64,000 bases of DNA from Helianthus annuus (Eukaryota > Streptophyta > Magnoliopsida > Asterales > Asteraceae): assembly GCF_002127325.2 (NCBI RefSeq), contig NC_035449.2, forward strand, positions 79,398,693-79,462,692. Reading direction: 5' to 3'. The notes under the pieces are model-generated. The model worked only from the letters and a program-made list of their open reading frames with translations, did no database searches and had not been told where the DNA came from. The translations under genes were made by a program, and so were the position numbers. Positions 1-11,400 of the stretch are shown piece after piece. Position 1 is the stretch's first letter. Every line of letters starts with the position of its first letter.

Positions 1-923
1 ACTGACTGTGAGTTCATGTCCCCCTTTTCTCATAACTGTTTTCAGTTTTCTAAACTGCGGGGGTGAAATACATGTTACTATGATTATGAATATTTCTTAC
101 ATGGTATGGTCAGCTAAGGAAGGAACTGTTAGGTTATGTGATTTGGGTAGGTGAAACCTTAAGAACATTAGTCCTCGTAGTACGATCGAGGGATACAAGT
201 GATAGGCCTATTTAAGCATAACAAACCCCACCCATGCGCCCTAAGGTTGGACCATGTGGTGACCTTGTCTTAACACCACCCATGCGCCCGCAGGTTGGAC
301 CATGTGGTGACCTTATCGTAACACCACCCATGCGCCCGCAGGTTGGACCATGTGGTGACCTTGTCGTAACCCCACCCATGCGCCCGCAGGTTGGACCATG
401 TGGTGACCTTGTCCTATCCCCTCCCATGCGCCCGCAGGTTGGACCATGTGGTTACACATTAACTGATATGTTTCCTTATTTGCTTTCATACCAGAGTTTA
501 CAAAATATTCACACTTACAATGGCTATAAAGGTTTATTCGCACGCACATACTAAACACATGAACTCGCTCAACATTATTGTTGATTTTTCAACTTACATG
601 TATTTCAGGGAATTAAAGGATCTGGCACGGTATGGCACGTTTTCCCGCTACACTAGTTTCCGAGGTCATCCGGGGTTTAGGGAATGTGACTCTTTCCTGG
701 ACAAGTCACAGTCCTTAAACTGTGTTTATGTTTTTTTTGTTTGTTGAACAAGATTATGGTTGTTAGGGTGTATTCCCGTTAAAACAATGGTATTGTATTT
801 GGTTTTCAAAACTTAATGGATGATCTTGCATATTTTTAATTCATATAGCTTTGTTATGATTAAGCTATGGTATTAAGAAGTCACACCAAATTAACCACGC
901 TTCCGCAAAGCCAGGGTGTGACA
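1..923 (+). mobile_element. 3' part of a Ty3/gypsy LTR, cut by the window edge
   Basis: The segment ends in 'gggtgtgaca', the terminus seen on the other gypsy LTRs here, and it breaks the minus-strand gag of copia element A exactly at 923/924. No gag, protease or RT is visible in it. It contains a 48-bp tandem repeat and, near 557-613, a pyrimidine-rich stretch ending in 'cag' that recurs in other LTRs of the window. Its left end and target duplication lie outside the window, so solo LTR and full element cannot be told apart. Confidence 0.75.
231..453. repeat. 48-bp tandem repeat, five copies
   Basis: Units begin with 'cccatgcgcc' at 231, 279, 327, 375 and 423, an exact 48-bp period. The first unit differs most. 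The period is a multiple of three, so both strands stay open as 16-residue repeating peptides; this is a by-product and not evidence for a gene. Each unit holds ACCA and TGGT arms two bases apart. It lies inside the gypsy LTR fragment. Confidence 0.95.
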
Positions 924-2197
924 CCGGTAGCTTCACGGTTTTTGCATTCCCTCTTGAAATGCCCCTTCTCCCTGCAACGAAAACATGTAACTTTAGATTT
1001 GTCAAAACCTAAAGCTGAAACATTTGCATCACGAAAATCATCACGGCCGGTAATTTGTTTGAACTTTTCAGCGCGTCTCATCACACTCGCCATACACCAT
1101 TTTATATCCATCAATTCCATTTCTTCAGCATCAATTTGATCGTAATCCTCTTTCGTGAGCATTGGATTTCCGATCTTTCCTGCAACAAAACAACTATAAG
1201 ACTCTAAAATCATCCCTAACAAAGACATTTGATTTTTTGCAATATCTTCAGTGTAGTCTTGATCATTCTCAAGGCTTAACACAATGTTACACTGAAGTTT
1301 TCTACCATTCTTTGTTACAGAAATGTTAGGATCGAAAGATGAAAATCTTGTGCTGTTGCTTGATCCTTGAGAGGTCTTCTTTTCAGGAAAATCTTTAACG
1401 CTGTAAGCAGTTTCAATCTTAGGAGAGAACTTTGTTGAATCAGTAGCACCATGCTTGTAGTACAGACTGATATCTTGCTCTCCATCGTAGTTCTTCATCC
1501 TAGCGATCTTTCTCTGCTCCATCTCCTGAGCTTCCAAATGCTTGATAAAATCTCCTAAAGTCATAGCTCTGTAATCTTTTCTGTTAGATCTTAGCATCAT
1601 CAGAAATGTTCCCCATGTTTCGTGTGGAAGCGCATCTGCAAGTTTTTCAATTAACTCATCAGTATCTTTCTTGATACCTAACTTTGTCATATTTCTCACC
1701 AAATTACAGTATCGATCAATAATTTGTTTGGTGGTTTCATTTTTTAATCCCCGAAACAAGTCAAATTCTTTCTTCATGAGAGACATTTTGTTCTTTAACA
1801 TATCATCGCTTCCTGTAAACTTTGCTTCCAATTCTGTCCAAATTGAATATGCAGTTCCGTCATGTTGAAGCAAGATCAGAATATCTTATTTAATCGCTTG
1901 CTGAAGTAGACTCACCATCAATTTCTCATCTCGATATTTCTTTTTATCTGCAGTACTCATCTCTCTAAGTGTTAGTGGAGTACCATTCTCAATATTGTCC
2001 TTCGTGGGTTTAACATATTGTTCCTCGATGTGTTCCCACGCATCAAGATGATAAGCTTCTACCCAATTTCCGAATCGTTCCGACCACACATTGTAATCAT
2101 CAATATCCATGAGTTTCGGTGGTTTCTGAGACGTTCCGGTTTCATTTTCAATTAAAGCATTCTGAGTAAAAAAAGCGTTATAAAATTCTGTATCCAT
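924..2197 (-). pseudogene. Gag of copia-like element A, broken
   Basis: The minus-strand frame starts at an ATG at 2197 and runs as a UBN2-type copia gag: an N-terminal region, a capsid-like region with 'KKEFDLF' and 'RYCNLV', and a C-terminal zinc knuckle of CCHC form ('CFRCREKGHFKREC') close to 924. Gag packages element RNA into cytoplasmic particles. A single in-frame TAA near 1885 interrupts it where sister element B has a Glu codon. The frame is then cut at 923/924 by a gypsy LTR; residues after that point are LTR sequence. The closest relative in the window is the gag of element B (9480-10850), alignable along its length. Non-functional. Confidence 0.85.
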
Positions 2198-2702
2198 TGT
2201 TCACAAATTGTTCACAAATGCACAACAGCAATCTGAATGAGCGGTCCACAAAGGTTAGTTCGAGCGATTCACAAAGGTTAGTTCGAGCTGTCCAACAACA
2301 ATCTGAATGAGCGGTTCAATCTTTTGATTTTGGAGCGATCCAAGCACGATGTCTGTTCGAGCGGTCCAAAATTCGTTCGTACGAGCGGACTAAAGGATGA
2401 GCGGTCCAAGTTATGTCACTAAAAGCGGTTCAAAAGTGTACTGATGAGCGGTCCATAACCAAAATTTCGAGCGGTCCAGAGGTTTACGTCATCTTTTGAG
2501 CGATCCTGAATGAACAAATCACCTAAAATCTTGGTTTCTACTTTGATTTTAGATCTGAAAACTTCAAGGATTTGTTAATTCATGATTCTGAGTGCACTGT
2601 GTGATTTTGAGCTTGTTTTACCGTGAAAATTTTTGAAAAAGTGAAGAAAGTGTAGAAAATCAGAAGAATAGCAGCTAAAATGGCAAGAACTCCTCCTCCT
2701 GA
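2198..2702 (-). repeat. Untranslated leader of element A with a 12-copy GAGCGGTCC array
   Basis: Between gag and the priming site the plus strand carries 'gagcggtcc' or close variants starting at 2239, 2262, 2285, 2309, 2333, 2359, 2383, 2399, 2423, 2446, 2469 and 2498. Spacing is 23-24 bp in most steps. The sequence between words is unrelated from copy to copy, so this is a spaced word array and not an ordinary tandem repeat. The same word, as 'aagcgatcc', recurs in the element's LTR at about 24-27-bp spacing (2974-3082). Confidence 0.85.
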
Positions 2703-2714
2703 GCTCTGATACCA
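2703..2714 (-). other. Primer binding site, element A
   Basis: On the minus strand this reads 'tggtatcagagc', complementary to the 3' end of plant initiator tRNA-Met, two bases from the LTR. It fixes the element's orientation and primes minus-strand DNA synthesis. Confidence 0.9.
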
Positions 2715-2716
2715 CT

Positions 2717-3182
2717 TGTAGGATCGTTCATAGACCTGTTTGAGTCGTTCAGAGAAGTTCGTGTCCGAATTAAGAGGCGGAAACTAATAATTCGGTGCTA
2801 TTGAAGCTGTATACACTTTAAACTTGCTGTTGTATTGATATCTTGAAAGATTACACGATCAGACAGCACTTCGGCAGAGTACCGGAACAATACACCCTTA
2901 ACTATATATTGTGAGATCGCTCATATGTCCTATATATAGAGATTCAGGTTCGCTCATACGTACATGCACGTATGAGCGATCCAGTAACATGACTAAAAAG
3001 CGATCCAGCATATGATCATATAAGCGATCCTGACATCCTATGACACAAAAGCGATCCTAGACTAGGTACAAATAAGCGATCCAACTACAAACAAACTATT
3101 CTAGGATTCCGTGTCATTTCTGATCTGTCCAATCTTCAAGACTTGATGGAAGACGTAGTCAGCAGACGTAGGTGCACTAACA
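2717..3182 (-). repeat. 5' LTR of copia-like element A
   Basis: Begins 'tgtaggatcg' and ends 'gcactaaca', giving TG...CA ends. It shares the start with the LTR of element B. It lies next to a priming site and contains a TATA-like 'ctatatatag' on the minus strand plus five spaced 'agcgatcc' words (2974, 2998, 3022, 3049, 3074). Sequence to the right is element X, matching 19551 onward. The second LTR is outside the window. Confidence 0.85.
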
Positions 3183-3489
3183 TGTACCCATCGCTTTGTT
3201 CATCACTTTCTTCAGATTCATCATCATCAAATTTTAGATTGGCGTATAACGCCATCACTTTGTCTCTTCTTTACTGTAGCCTATTCTTGAATATCATTGC
3301 AACCCTGGATCTTGCATCGTTCGAATGTGCTAAATCATAGAGTTGTTCAAGGAGAAATAGCCTCTCTGTCTTCAACATTTCTCCCATCGGCAATGAATAT
3401 TGCACCCCGTGTCGATAAATCACTTCAACCATTCCTACTTCTTCATGCACCACCCAACTGCTAACTGTTGGTAGAAGCGTATCGTCAAT

Positions 3490-3522
<33 letters not shown>

Positions 3523-4280
3523 TTCTGCCAGAAATTTTCTCTACAATCTTCTTATTACCGTTCGAGTTCTTTCATAATCGTTGGCCATTGGAACCCCAAG
3601 GGCCAGAATATCCCTTTGAACCCTTCATCCATACAAAGTATGGCTTTGATTGTCTTGACCTTCACCCTTCTCCAATCAGAGAACTTTATGATGAAACGTC
3701 TCCCCGACCTTTCAAACCTCCATGCAATAACCTTCGCTATTTTTTTTAAGTTTTTGGAGTTTTGGAGAATATGTAGCGTTTTAGACAATGTGTACCGTGT
3801 TAAGTTGTGGTCTCATGTTCTACTTTTATAATGACTTTTTTTCTCACGCAGTGACAGATAATTATGGCGTTTTGAAAAGATAAATAAATTCAATTCTCCA
3901 TTTATTTGGTTTTTAATATAATAAATGTTAATAATTATGTTTCCGTCGCTTCATTTTACTGTTTGCAGTTACTGTGTTTTGTTTCAGATTCATTTGTTTT
4001 ATTCTCTTGCACATTGTTTAACCTTTTTTTAGATTTATTACAATAGTACTTGTCCAATGTAATTTTATTATAGTTTGGTAGTTTGGGCGTATATGGCATG
4101 ATGGCGTTTCACAAGCATTTGCCCATTTGGTGTCTTATTATATTTTTTATTAGAGGATTAATGTACTGTTGTTCTTCGCTGAAAATCACATAACAAACAA
4201 CAGAAAAATAAAAATTAAAAAAATAAATAGAAGCAATTTATGATCCAAATCTTCACTGTCATCAGTCTCTTTCCTCTTTT
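3183..4280. mobile_element. Element X, copy A, left piece
   Basis: Matches 19551-20740 of copy B closely and continues at 11845 after copia element B is removed. No intact gene. The minus strand keeps degenerate coding-like stretches (3453-3183 and 3788-3555) that are shared with copy B: a 'DLAHSNDARSRVAMIF' block and a 'KVIAWRFERS' block, separated by a (CAT)n tract. I do not recognise the protein. They could be captured host exons or remains of the element's own gene. The part left of 3183 was separated by insertion of element A. Confidence 0.7.
3489..3533. repeat. (CAT)n microsatellite in element X copy A
   Basis: About 14 CAT/ATC units, read as poly-His on plus or poly-Asp on minus. It has a longer counterpart at 19864-19907. 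Confidence 0.95.
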
Positions 4281-4724
4281 TGTAGGATCGTTTTCAGACC
4301 CGAACGAGTCGTTCAGAGGAGTTTTGATCTGTTTCAGGTGCAGAAAACAAGAAACAGACTTAGACACAGCTTGTTCTTCACTTTAAACACTGATTTGATT
4401 GATATAACACTGATTACAATCAAACCTCACACCGGTAGCACCTCGGTATGGAATTCAGAAACTATTACATATGATTTCGCTTGTAACCTATATATAGTGT
4501 GGAGATTCCGCTTGAATCACACACTCATCAGTTCGAGCGGAATTAGGAATTTGGTGATTCCGCTTGAAAATGACCAAAGTCATTTCAAGCGGAATATCCC
4601 CTTCAAGAGAAATCACTTACTTTACAACTTAAAACATCCTATTTTCTCGTACAACGTGCCCTGATCTAACCTATCTAGCATAAGACTCGATACAAGACGA
4701 AGTCGACAGATGCATGCACTAACA
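4281..4724 (-). repeat. 3' LTR of element B
   Basis: TG...CA ends, 444 bp. It contains inverted and direct 'agcggaat' words and a TATA-like 'ctatatatag' near 4488. It pairs with 11401-11844. Confidence 0.93.
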
Positions 4725-4740
4725 GACTCCCCCTCAGATG
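4725..4740 (-). other. Polypurine tract of element B
   Basis: The minus strand reads 'catctgagggggagtc' directly against the LTR end, the usual plus-strand primer site. A second purine-rich copy lies at about 4821-4833. Confidence 0.8.
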
Positions 4741-7005
4741 TTGACGAGTCTTACTGTGTCGAGTCTTTGCAACTTCAGTCTTGATCCGTCTCTGGGCTTC
4801 ACTCTTTCAATCAACATCAACAGACTCCCCCTAACAATGTGCTGGCATTCCTTAAGTTCATCAGCATCATCTGCTTCAAGATCGTAATCTGGCTTTCACA
4901 GGTTCAAGATCGTTTCCTGGCTCAATCTTTGTCCACCGAGTTTTCAGGTATCGGAACCTGACTCTTTAAACACAAGCTTCGCAGGATCGATCAACCTGGC
5001 TTTTCATGTCCAAACACTCTTTGATGCTGTTCCAAGATCGTAACCTGGCTCTCGTCCTGCTCAGGTTATCTGCACAATCTCTACCTCAAAGTAAATTTTA
5101 TGACAATTTAATATTAAAATATATGCACTAACTCAAACTCTCCCTCTAATCAACCAAAATTTTGATGAACCACTTGAAAATTTTGATTAAAACACATTCA
5201 TTTCCAAACACAGACTCCTTTTCACAAACACGTCATCATGTTTAGCACTTGGAACTTTGAAAATCAGCTTTTCAACACCAGTTGCCAAAAATCTTTTTGG
5301 ATTTTTCAAAGAAATAAAATGCAGTAAAGAAATATTTACAGACTCTATTTTTGAGAGTTTGTGAAAGGGGATCATATCAGTTTTTGAGACAAATCACCAA
5401 CACCGTTAAGCTTCATTTCATTTTAAGTTCTAAACAATTCACCTAGATTGTCAGTATATTGGTCCACTTAAATTTTCACACAAAGTTAAACTGTTTCGAG
5501 ATACGATGTTAATGTCTTAAGAACTTAAACTTATTCGTGTGTCCCACTACTTGAATATACTCCCGTATCCAGATCCCAATATTCAGTCTTACTGGTGAGT
5601 ATACCACAGATGATATATGTAAAGGGGTTAGATGCGAAACCGTGAGAGCTCAGGTCAGAACTTCCGTTCAGCAGAGAGATGACGGCTCGACTTTTGGTGT
5701 GTCCCCTTTAGAGGATCTTTTCTTCAACAGCAATGATTATCAATTTTATTGTTTCATCATTTTTACTGAGGGTGAGCTTATATTTCAAAGCATTTGCAGA
5801 AAGTATTATACGGGGACTAGGTCAGAATTTCCATTCAGTAGAAGTCCCGGAATAATACCCCAGATATCACTGAGTATAAAGACCTAGTATCTCAAAAAGA
5901 GGGACCTTTCAAACAAGATTTCGGGGGTTACCCGTATATCCACGAAGTTTTACCCACGAAATAAGCAAGTTTGAAATTTAGGTTTATATCTCGTCATAAT
6001 CTACTAAATGTGCAAAAATCTACTGACACATCCGCAGTGAGATTGTTTATCACATTTTATCTTTCCAATTCTTTAGCATGTTGTGACAGTCCACTGATGT
6101 ACTATCATTTCCTCTTTTATACACCAAAACTCATTTTTGATTTTATCATGTTTTTAGCTTTTTCAAATTTTCTAATGTTTTTGGATTTTCTGAAATTTTT
6201 ACCCACCCTAAAATGCAAACACATTTTAAAGAAAGTTTGAAAAAACAAACTAAGCTCTTGACCCACTTAAAAAATTTTGAAAACAAACTATACAAATAAA
6301 ATGACAACCGATAATTGCTTCAATTCGCCATCCACTAGGCATAAACAATCAGAACTTCCCCTTTTAACAAACTATTTTCTCATTTAGATTTCAAAACACT
6401 TAAGTTTGTTTTAATCAAAATGATTTTTCTGGAAAATAAGTTTGTTTTTACCACTTGTAGGGATTGGTTCATCATCTTGTTTTTCAACCATTTTAATGAG
6501 GATTACATCAAGTTCAACTTAATAACCTTGAGTACTCATTTTGTCAGTACAAACCTCTGTACCACTTGGAAGTAAAATTTTGTAAGAAAATCAGGTACAA
6601 CTTAATGTCCCTGATTTACCACTTATAAGAACACAAATACCTGCATCAAGTGTAGGAATAACATATCTACACTCAAACCATTTTATGAATCAAGAATGCT
6701 GATTCCTGCTTCACACTTACCAACCTGGAAGCTCCGACATAGTCCATTACCTGTAAAATTAATCAACATTAAAATCTTTCACAAAATCTATCATAACAAG
6801 AATGATGCCGATTCCTGATCCACGATTACAAACTTGGGATCTCTGGCATAGTCCAGAGTTTTCAAGGGAAAAGAATTTCCACCCAAGTCTTACCAACCTT
6901 GGGTGTTTTCAGCTCTTGTTCAGTTGGGTTATAAGTTGCTTTCTTTGTTGCATAGAAATCATTAACCCCTTTTACTTTCCCATCAATCATTTTCCCAAAA
7001 ATTTT
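4741..7005 (-). other. Noncoding 3' region of element B with a conserved module
   Basis: About 2.3 kb without credible coding frames. The stretch ~5400-6000 is the reverse complement of a similar stretch in element C (~58370-58990). Shared blocks include 'gatatacgggtaacccccga', 'gatatctggggtattat' and 'gtataatacttt'. In both elements it occupies the same place between the last coding module and the 3' LTR. Its role is unknown; a packaging, dimerisation or RNA-processing signal is possible. Confidence 0.75.
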
Positions 7006-8903
7006 CTAAACATTCCCATTGAATATTTTCTCAATATCAAATTCCTTCTGATCAGAAAAGAATTGATTTGAGATCTCAACCTTACCAACTTTTTGCTTAA
7101 TATTTTCAAACTTCAAAGATGGAATTTTAACATCATCTACTGAAGGCACGGATTTTTCTTTTTTAACCTCAACTTGTGGCTCCACTGATTTTGTGGAATC
7201 AGATTCATCGTCGACCTTCTCATCACCCTTTTTGACAACCCACACTAGGTTGTCCTTGGCTTTCTTTTTGTAAAAAATTTTCTTTGAACACTCACCAACT
7301 TCATAAGTAGAATTTTCAAAAGTTTTGAGTTTTTCAGTTGGTGGTTCATCATCAACAATTTTTTCTTTCAATTTTTCAGATACTCCCTGTTTTGGTTTTG
7401 CCATTTGAGAACAAACTGATGCAATGTGACCAGCTTCATTGCATTTAAAACAGATGCGAGTATCTTTCCGGTGAAAAACTCCAGTTCCTTTTCTCTTCAT
7501 TTCAGCAAGAAACTCCTGGTTTGATTGTCTCCAGAATGGTTTCTTCTGTTCTTCTTCAGCACTTCCACCTGCAACAAATTTTGTGTTTGTTTTAGAAATT
7601 TTATCATTTTTATAGTTTTCTGGTAGAACAAAACCCAATCCTTTCATTTTATAGCTACCATTATCGTTTGGTTTCTTTTGAAAACCAGAACCAGAATTGT
7701 AACCCTTTTTCTTGTTTAACCGTTGTTGAACTCTTGAAGTGTATTTTTTAGGTTTTCCAATAACATTTAAATCTTTTATTTCATAAATATTAATTTCTAT
7801 CATTTTGAAAACATTTTTGATCATGTCAAAACGAACACTTCTTATTGGAAACTCTTTGTCAGAATCATTCAAAGTATATGCAACTTCAAATGTTTCATCA
7901 TCCAAATTTGATTCTGATAACAAACATTCTTTACTGTAAGTTCTTTTACCCATCGGTTTTGAACTGTTGATTGACGAACTTGACCCTCCAGACTCAGACT
8001 TTGACTCAGATCCTCATCAGTATCCAACACCTTATCGACCACTTTTTTTATTAACTCAGACTCATGATCAGTGTCAGACGATGTGAACGTGACGTCAATG
8101 TTTTCTGGTAATTCATCAGTTGTTTCGGATTTTAGTTTTATATTGACTGCCTTTTGGACTTGCTCCTCATTTGGCTTTCTGGGAGAATAACCTTCCCAGA
8201 TCGGAGGCGGACACTTGTTATAGCTAACAGTCGGTTTCTTACCAGTATCTTTCTTCTTTGGCTTGTCGTCTTTGAATACTTCAAAACCTGCAACAGTCGG
8301 ATAAATTCGATCAATAAGATAATCAGAACTAGAATAACTTTGTAATAAACGTCTGATCCTCTCATTCTCAATTTTCTCCTCCTCCAACTCTTGCTTCAGC
8401 TCAGCATTTTCTTCAATGTAATGATTGATTGCTTTTTGTTTTGTCATCATAGTAGCATTCATCATTATCAAAGCGTCTTCTCTCTCGGAGTTTGTCTTCT
8501 GAAGACCAGTTACTGTTCTGTTCAAAACATCATAAGACTCCTTCACATAGTTGAGATTGAACAGTAATTGTTCCTTCATTTTCACAAGCTCAGCCAACTT
8601 CTCATCGTTTGCTGCACATTCCTTGCATGGTTCTAAACACTTTGTGCAGGGTTTGATGACTTCTACAATCTTTTCTACTTCGATAATTTTCTCCACTTCT
8701 ACAACTTTTTCATTTTCTTCAACTACTCTTTTGATTGTTTGAAACACTTCTTTAGCAAATTGAACTTTATCATTAAAATCAGAATCTTCTTCTTGATCTA
8801 TACTATCACATTTCTTTTTTGTTTCAACAATCTCCTCAGCAACACTTTTAACTTCTTCATTTTGAACAATCTCTTCTTTTTGAACAACACCATCAATTTT
8901 CAT
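7006..8903 (-). pseudogene. Coiled-coil and second zinc-knuckle module of element B
   Basis: Two overlapping frames (8903-7869 and 7953-7006) form one degraded reading frame with a one-base shift near 8000. The first part is acidic, with a Glu/Val/Lys-rich stretch, a CxxC-type 'PCTKCLEPCKECAAN' segment and a long heptad-like coiled coil. The second part is Lys-rich and carries a CCHC knuckle, 'CFKCNEAGHIASVCS', near 7460-7415. It is in the same frame as the upstream acidic segment apart from a TGA. Element C has the same module order. Probably the C-terminal half of an enlarged gag; its function is not known to me. Confidence 0.7.
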
Positions 8904-8924
8904 TTGTTTTTGTTCTTTTGCTGC

Positions 8925-9479
8925 TCATTTCTCCTTTTCCAAGCGATCTGCAAAATAGAAATGAAAACTTTCAGGAGAGAGATGAGATTTTGCAACATTA
9001 ATATGTCTTTCTTGTTCATCGTCACTGCTGTCATCAGTTGGAGATTGATCAAACTCTAATGATTTGTCAGAACAGTCATCCGAAAAACCAGAATCAGATG
9101 GTGTTTGATCAAAGACAGCTTCTCTTTCTGAACTTTCTTCAGAACTCTGTGAACTTTCATTAGATGAAACAGATTTTTCATCTTCATTCTTCACACTAAC
9201 TCCAATAGATTTCATCCATTCGGTGAATATATCTGGTTCTTTCACAATTTTAGCAATAAAAGCTTTAAATTCTCCTTTCTCATCCATAAACATATCCCAG
9301 CTAAAGCCTTCAGGTAGTCTTTCATCATCTTGATCAATTAAGCATGCTTTGCTGACAGATGAAATGTATTTGTTCCAATCAAAATTTTCTTGGTTCACCA
9401 AACATGCTCTCTTTGAATCTTCTATCACTTTTCTACCATGAGCCACTTGTGGTTCTTGTTGTTGTTGCTAACCAACTTG
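8925..9479 (-). pseudogene. Acidic linker of the element B gag-like polyprotein
   Basis: A 173-residue open stretch (9446-8925) is in frame with gag upstream after a TAA and a TAG near 9480-9468. It is rich in Ser, Glu and Asp ('SSNESSQSSEESSE') and ends in a TGA before the coiled-coil module, again in frame. The three stops are the only breaks over about 1.9 kb of minus-strand frame, so the polyprotein was probably continuous. A TAG followed by CAA codons resembles known readthrough contexts, but the nearby TAA argues for simple decay. Confidence 0.6.
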
Positions 9480-10850
9480 TTAGTATATGGCTTTCCGGTA
9501 GTAGTCATCTTTACTGAACGGATTCTTTGCATCATTCACATCTCTATTCTTGCATTCCCTCTTGAAATGACCTTTCTCCCTGCATTTAAAACAAGTAACT
9601 TTAGATTTATCGAAACCTAAAGTAGAAACATGTGCATCAAGAAAGTCATTTCTCCCGGTAATCATCTTAAACTTCTCAGCTCTTCTAAGGACACTAGCTA
9701 GACACCATTTGATGTCCATTAGTTCCATCTCTTCAGCGTCTATCTGATCGTAATCCTCCTTTGTTAGCATAGGATTCCCGATCCGCCCTGCAACCAAACC
9801 TTCATAAGATAGTAGCACGGAACCAAGTAATGCCATGTGATCTTTTGCAACCTCTTCAGAAAAGCTTTGACCATCTGGAAGATTCAATGCAATGTTGCAT
9901 TGTATCAAACAACCATTTCCACTTTTAGAACTTTGAGAGCTGAAACTTGATGTTGTATCTTTTGGATTAACACTCGGATATGAAGAAAAACCACTGCTTT
10001 TGTTTGAACTCTGATCAACTTTTTCAGATGAATCTCCAGCACTAAATGCAGTTTGGATTTTCGGGCTTCTTTCAACTTCTGGAACACTGCCTTTGTAGTA
10101 CATTTTTACGTCTTGTTGACCACTTGGATTGTTCATCCTAGCAATCTTCTGCTGTTCCAGATCTTGACTCTCTATCTTCTCAATGAACTGAGAAATTGTC
10201 AACCCATTATATACCCCAGTGTTCTTTAGAATCATCAAGTAAGTTCCCCACTCCTTTTGTGGTAAAGCATCAGCTAACTTGTCTACCCACTCTTCACGAT
10301 CTTTAGTTATACTTAGCATCGACATGGATCGCACCAAGTGGCAATATCTTTCAATTAGCTTCTTTGTATCTTCTCCGGGCAGACTGTTGAATAAATCAAA
10401 TTCTTTCTTAAGCAATGCTTTCTTGCTTTTAATCATATTCTCACTACCCTCAAACTTGACTTTAAGAGCATCCCATATCGATTTTGAAGTTTTGTCATGT
10501 TGGAGTAATACAAAGATGTCTTCTTTGATAGCTTGCTGAAGTAAACTAATCATCATCTTTTCAGCTCTGTACATTTCTCGTTCTTGGTCATTAAACACAG
10601 AAATTTGTTTTTCAGTTTGCAATTCAGTACGTGGTAGAACATATCTCTTCAATATACACTCCCACGATCTTAGATGATTAGCTTGAACCCAGTTCTCAAA
10701 CCGATCTTTCCATCCATAGTACTCCTCAATGCTCATTAGCTTCGGGGGTTTTTGTGTAGTTCCGGTTTCACTTTCCAGATTCATGTTTTGAGCAATGGAC
10801 GCCGGAGTAATCAAAGATGTGGCGAACACGTTGTGAAATTCGCCACTCAT
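9480..10850 (-). CDS. Gag of element B
   Basis: A UBN2-type copia gag, open for about 456 residues. I chose the ATG at 10850 (MSGEFHNVF) because element A (MDTEFYNAF) and element C start at the equivalent place; upstream in-frame Met codons are weaker. Capsid-like signatures are 'SIWDALKVKFEG', 'LLKKEFDLF' and 'RYCHLVRSM', followed by 'LTKEDYDQIDAEEMEL' and a CCHC knuckle 'CFKCREKGHFKREC' near the end (about 9610-9555). It should assemble into particles and bind RNA. No mutation is visible within this segment, but the downstream module is separated by stops. Confidence 0.82.
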   Translation of the reverse strand: MSGEFHNVFATSLITPASIAQNMNLESETGTTQKPPKLMSIEEYYGWKDRFENWVQANHLRSWECILKRYVLPRTELQTEKQISVFNDQEREMYRAEKMMISLLQQAIKEDIFVLLQHDKTSKSIWDALKVKFEGSENMIKSKKALLKKEFDLFNSLPGEDTKKLIERYCHLVRSMSMLSITKDREEWVDKLADALPQKEWGTYLMILKNTGVYNGLTISQFIEKIESQDLEQQKIARMNNPSGQQDVKMYYKGSVPEVERSPKIQTAFSAGDSSEKVDQSSNKSSGFSSYPSVNPKDTTSSFSSQSSKSGNGCLIQCNIALNLPDGQSFSEEVAKDHMALLGSVLLSYEGLVAGRIGNPMLTKEDYDQIDAEEMELMDIKWCLASVLRRAEKFKMITGRNDFLDAHVSTLGFDKSKVTCFKCREKGHFKRECKNRDVNDAKNPFSKDDYYRKAIY

Positions 10851-10853
10851 CAT

Positions 10854-11386
10854 AAAATACAAGTTCAAGCGAAATATGAATTTTCAAGCGAAATACCCTT
10901 CGAGCGAAATCACAACCATTCAAGCGGAATAACCTGCAAACAGAAACAACTTCAAGCGAGATCAGTTTTAAGCGAAATATGAAGTTCAAGCGGAATCAGG
11001 ATGATTTGGAGCGGAATCAATTTTCGATCGAAATCACTGATTTCGCTTGAAATACTTTCAAGCGGAATAGGTCTATTGGAGCGGAATCAACAACTTTTGA
11101 AGCGAAATACCAGATTTTGCTTGAAATGACAAGCGAAATAAGATGCAATCTCGAGCGGAATCACCTGGTTCGGTCAAGCGGAATCACATCTAAGGTCAAT
11201 TTTACCCATTTTTAAGCTGTATTTTAGCATGAAACTTTCAAGGGTTTGTTAATATGTAGTTTTACACATTCTGTGAAAAATTGATCCAATTTTGACCGTT
11301 AAAATTTGTTTTAGTGAAGAAAGAAGGTGTAGAAGTAAGAAAATGCAATGAAAATCAGCTGAAATCTGCAGAACTCCTCCTCCTGA
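10854..11386 (-). repeat. Leader of element B with an AGCGRAAT word array
   Basis: Between gag and the priming site about 14 direct copies of 'caagcggaat' or 'caagcgaaat' start at about 10868, 10887, 10903, 10923, 10955, 10971, 10989, 11010, 11061, 11080, 11101, 11132, 11154 and 11177. Two inverted copies lie near 11041 and 11115. Spacing is mostly 16-23 bp. The same word occurs in both orientations in the element's own LTRs. The array has no coding potential. Its place is that of an RNA packaging or regulatory region. Confidence 0.85.
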
Positions 11387-11398
11387 GCTCTGATACCA
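11387..11398 (-). other. Primer binding site, element B
   Basis: Minus strand 'tggtatcagagc', initiator tRNA-Met type, two bases from the LTR at 11401. Confidence 0.92.
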
Positions 11399-11400
11399 CT

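Noticed and set aside
212..558. Long ORFs on both strands over the first repeat
   Set aside because: They exist only because a 48-bp repeat keeps frames open; the peptides are 16-residue repeats and there is no start context or homology.
2239..2506. Regularly spaced short repeats resembling a CRISPR array
   Set aside because: Repeat words are only ~9 bp, spacers ~15 bp, the genome is a plant and the array is in a retroelement leader.
3468..3749. ORFs with poly-His runs (also 19843-20166)
   Set aside because: Translations of a (CAT)n microsatellite and its flanks; the coding-like signal in this stretch is on the minus strand.
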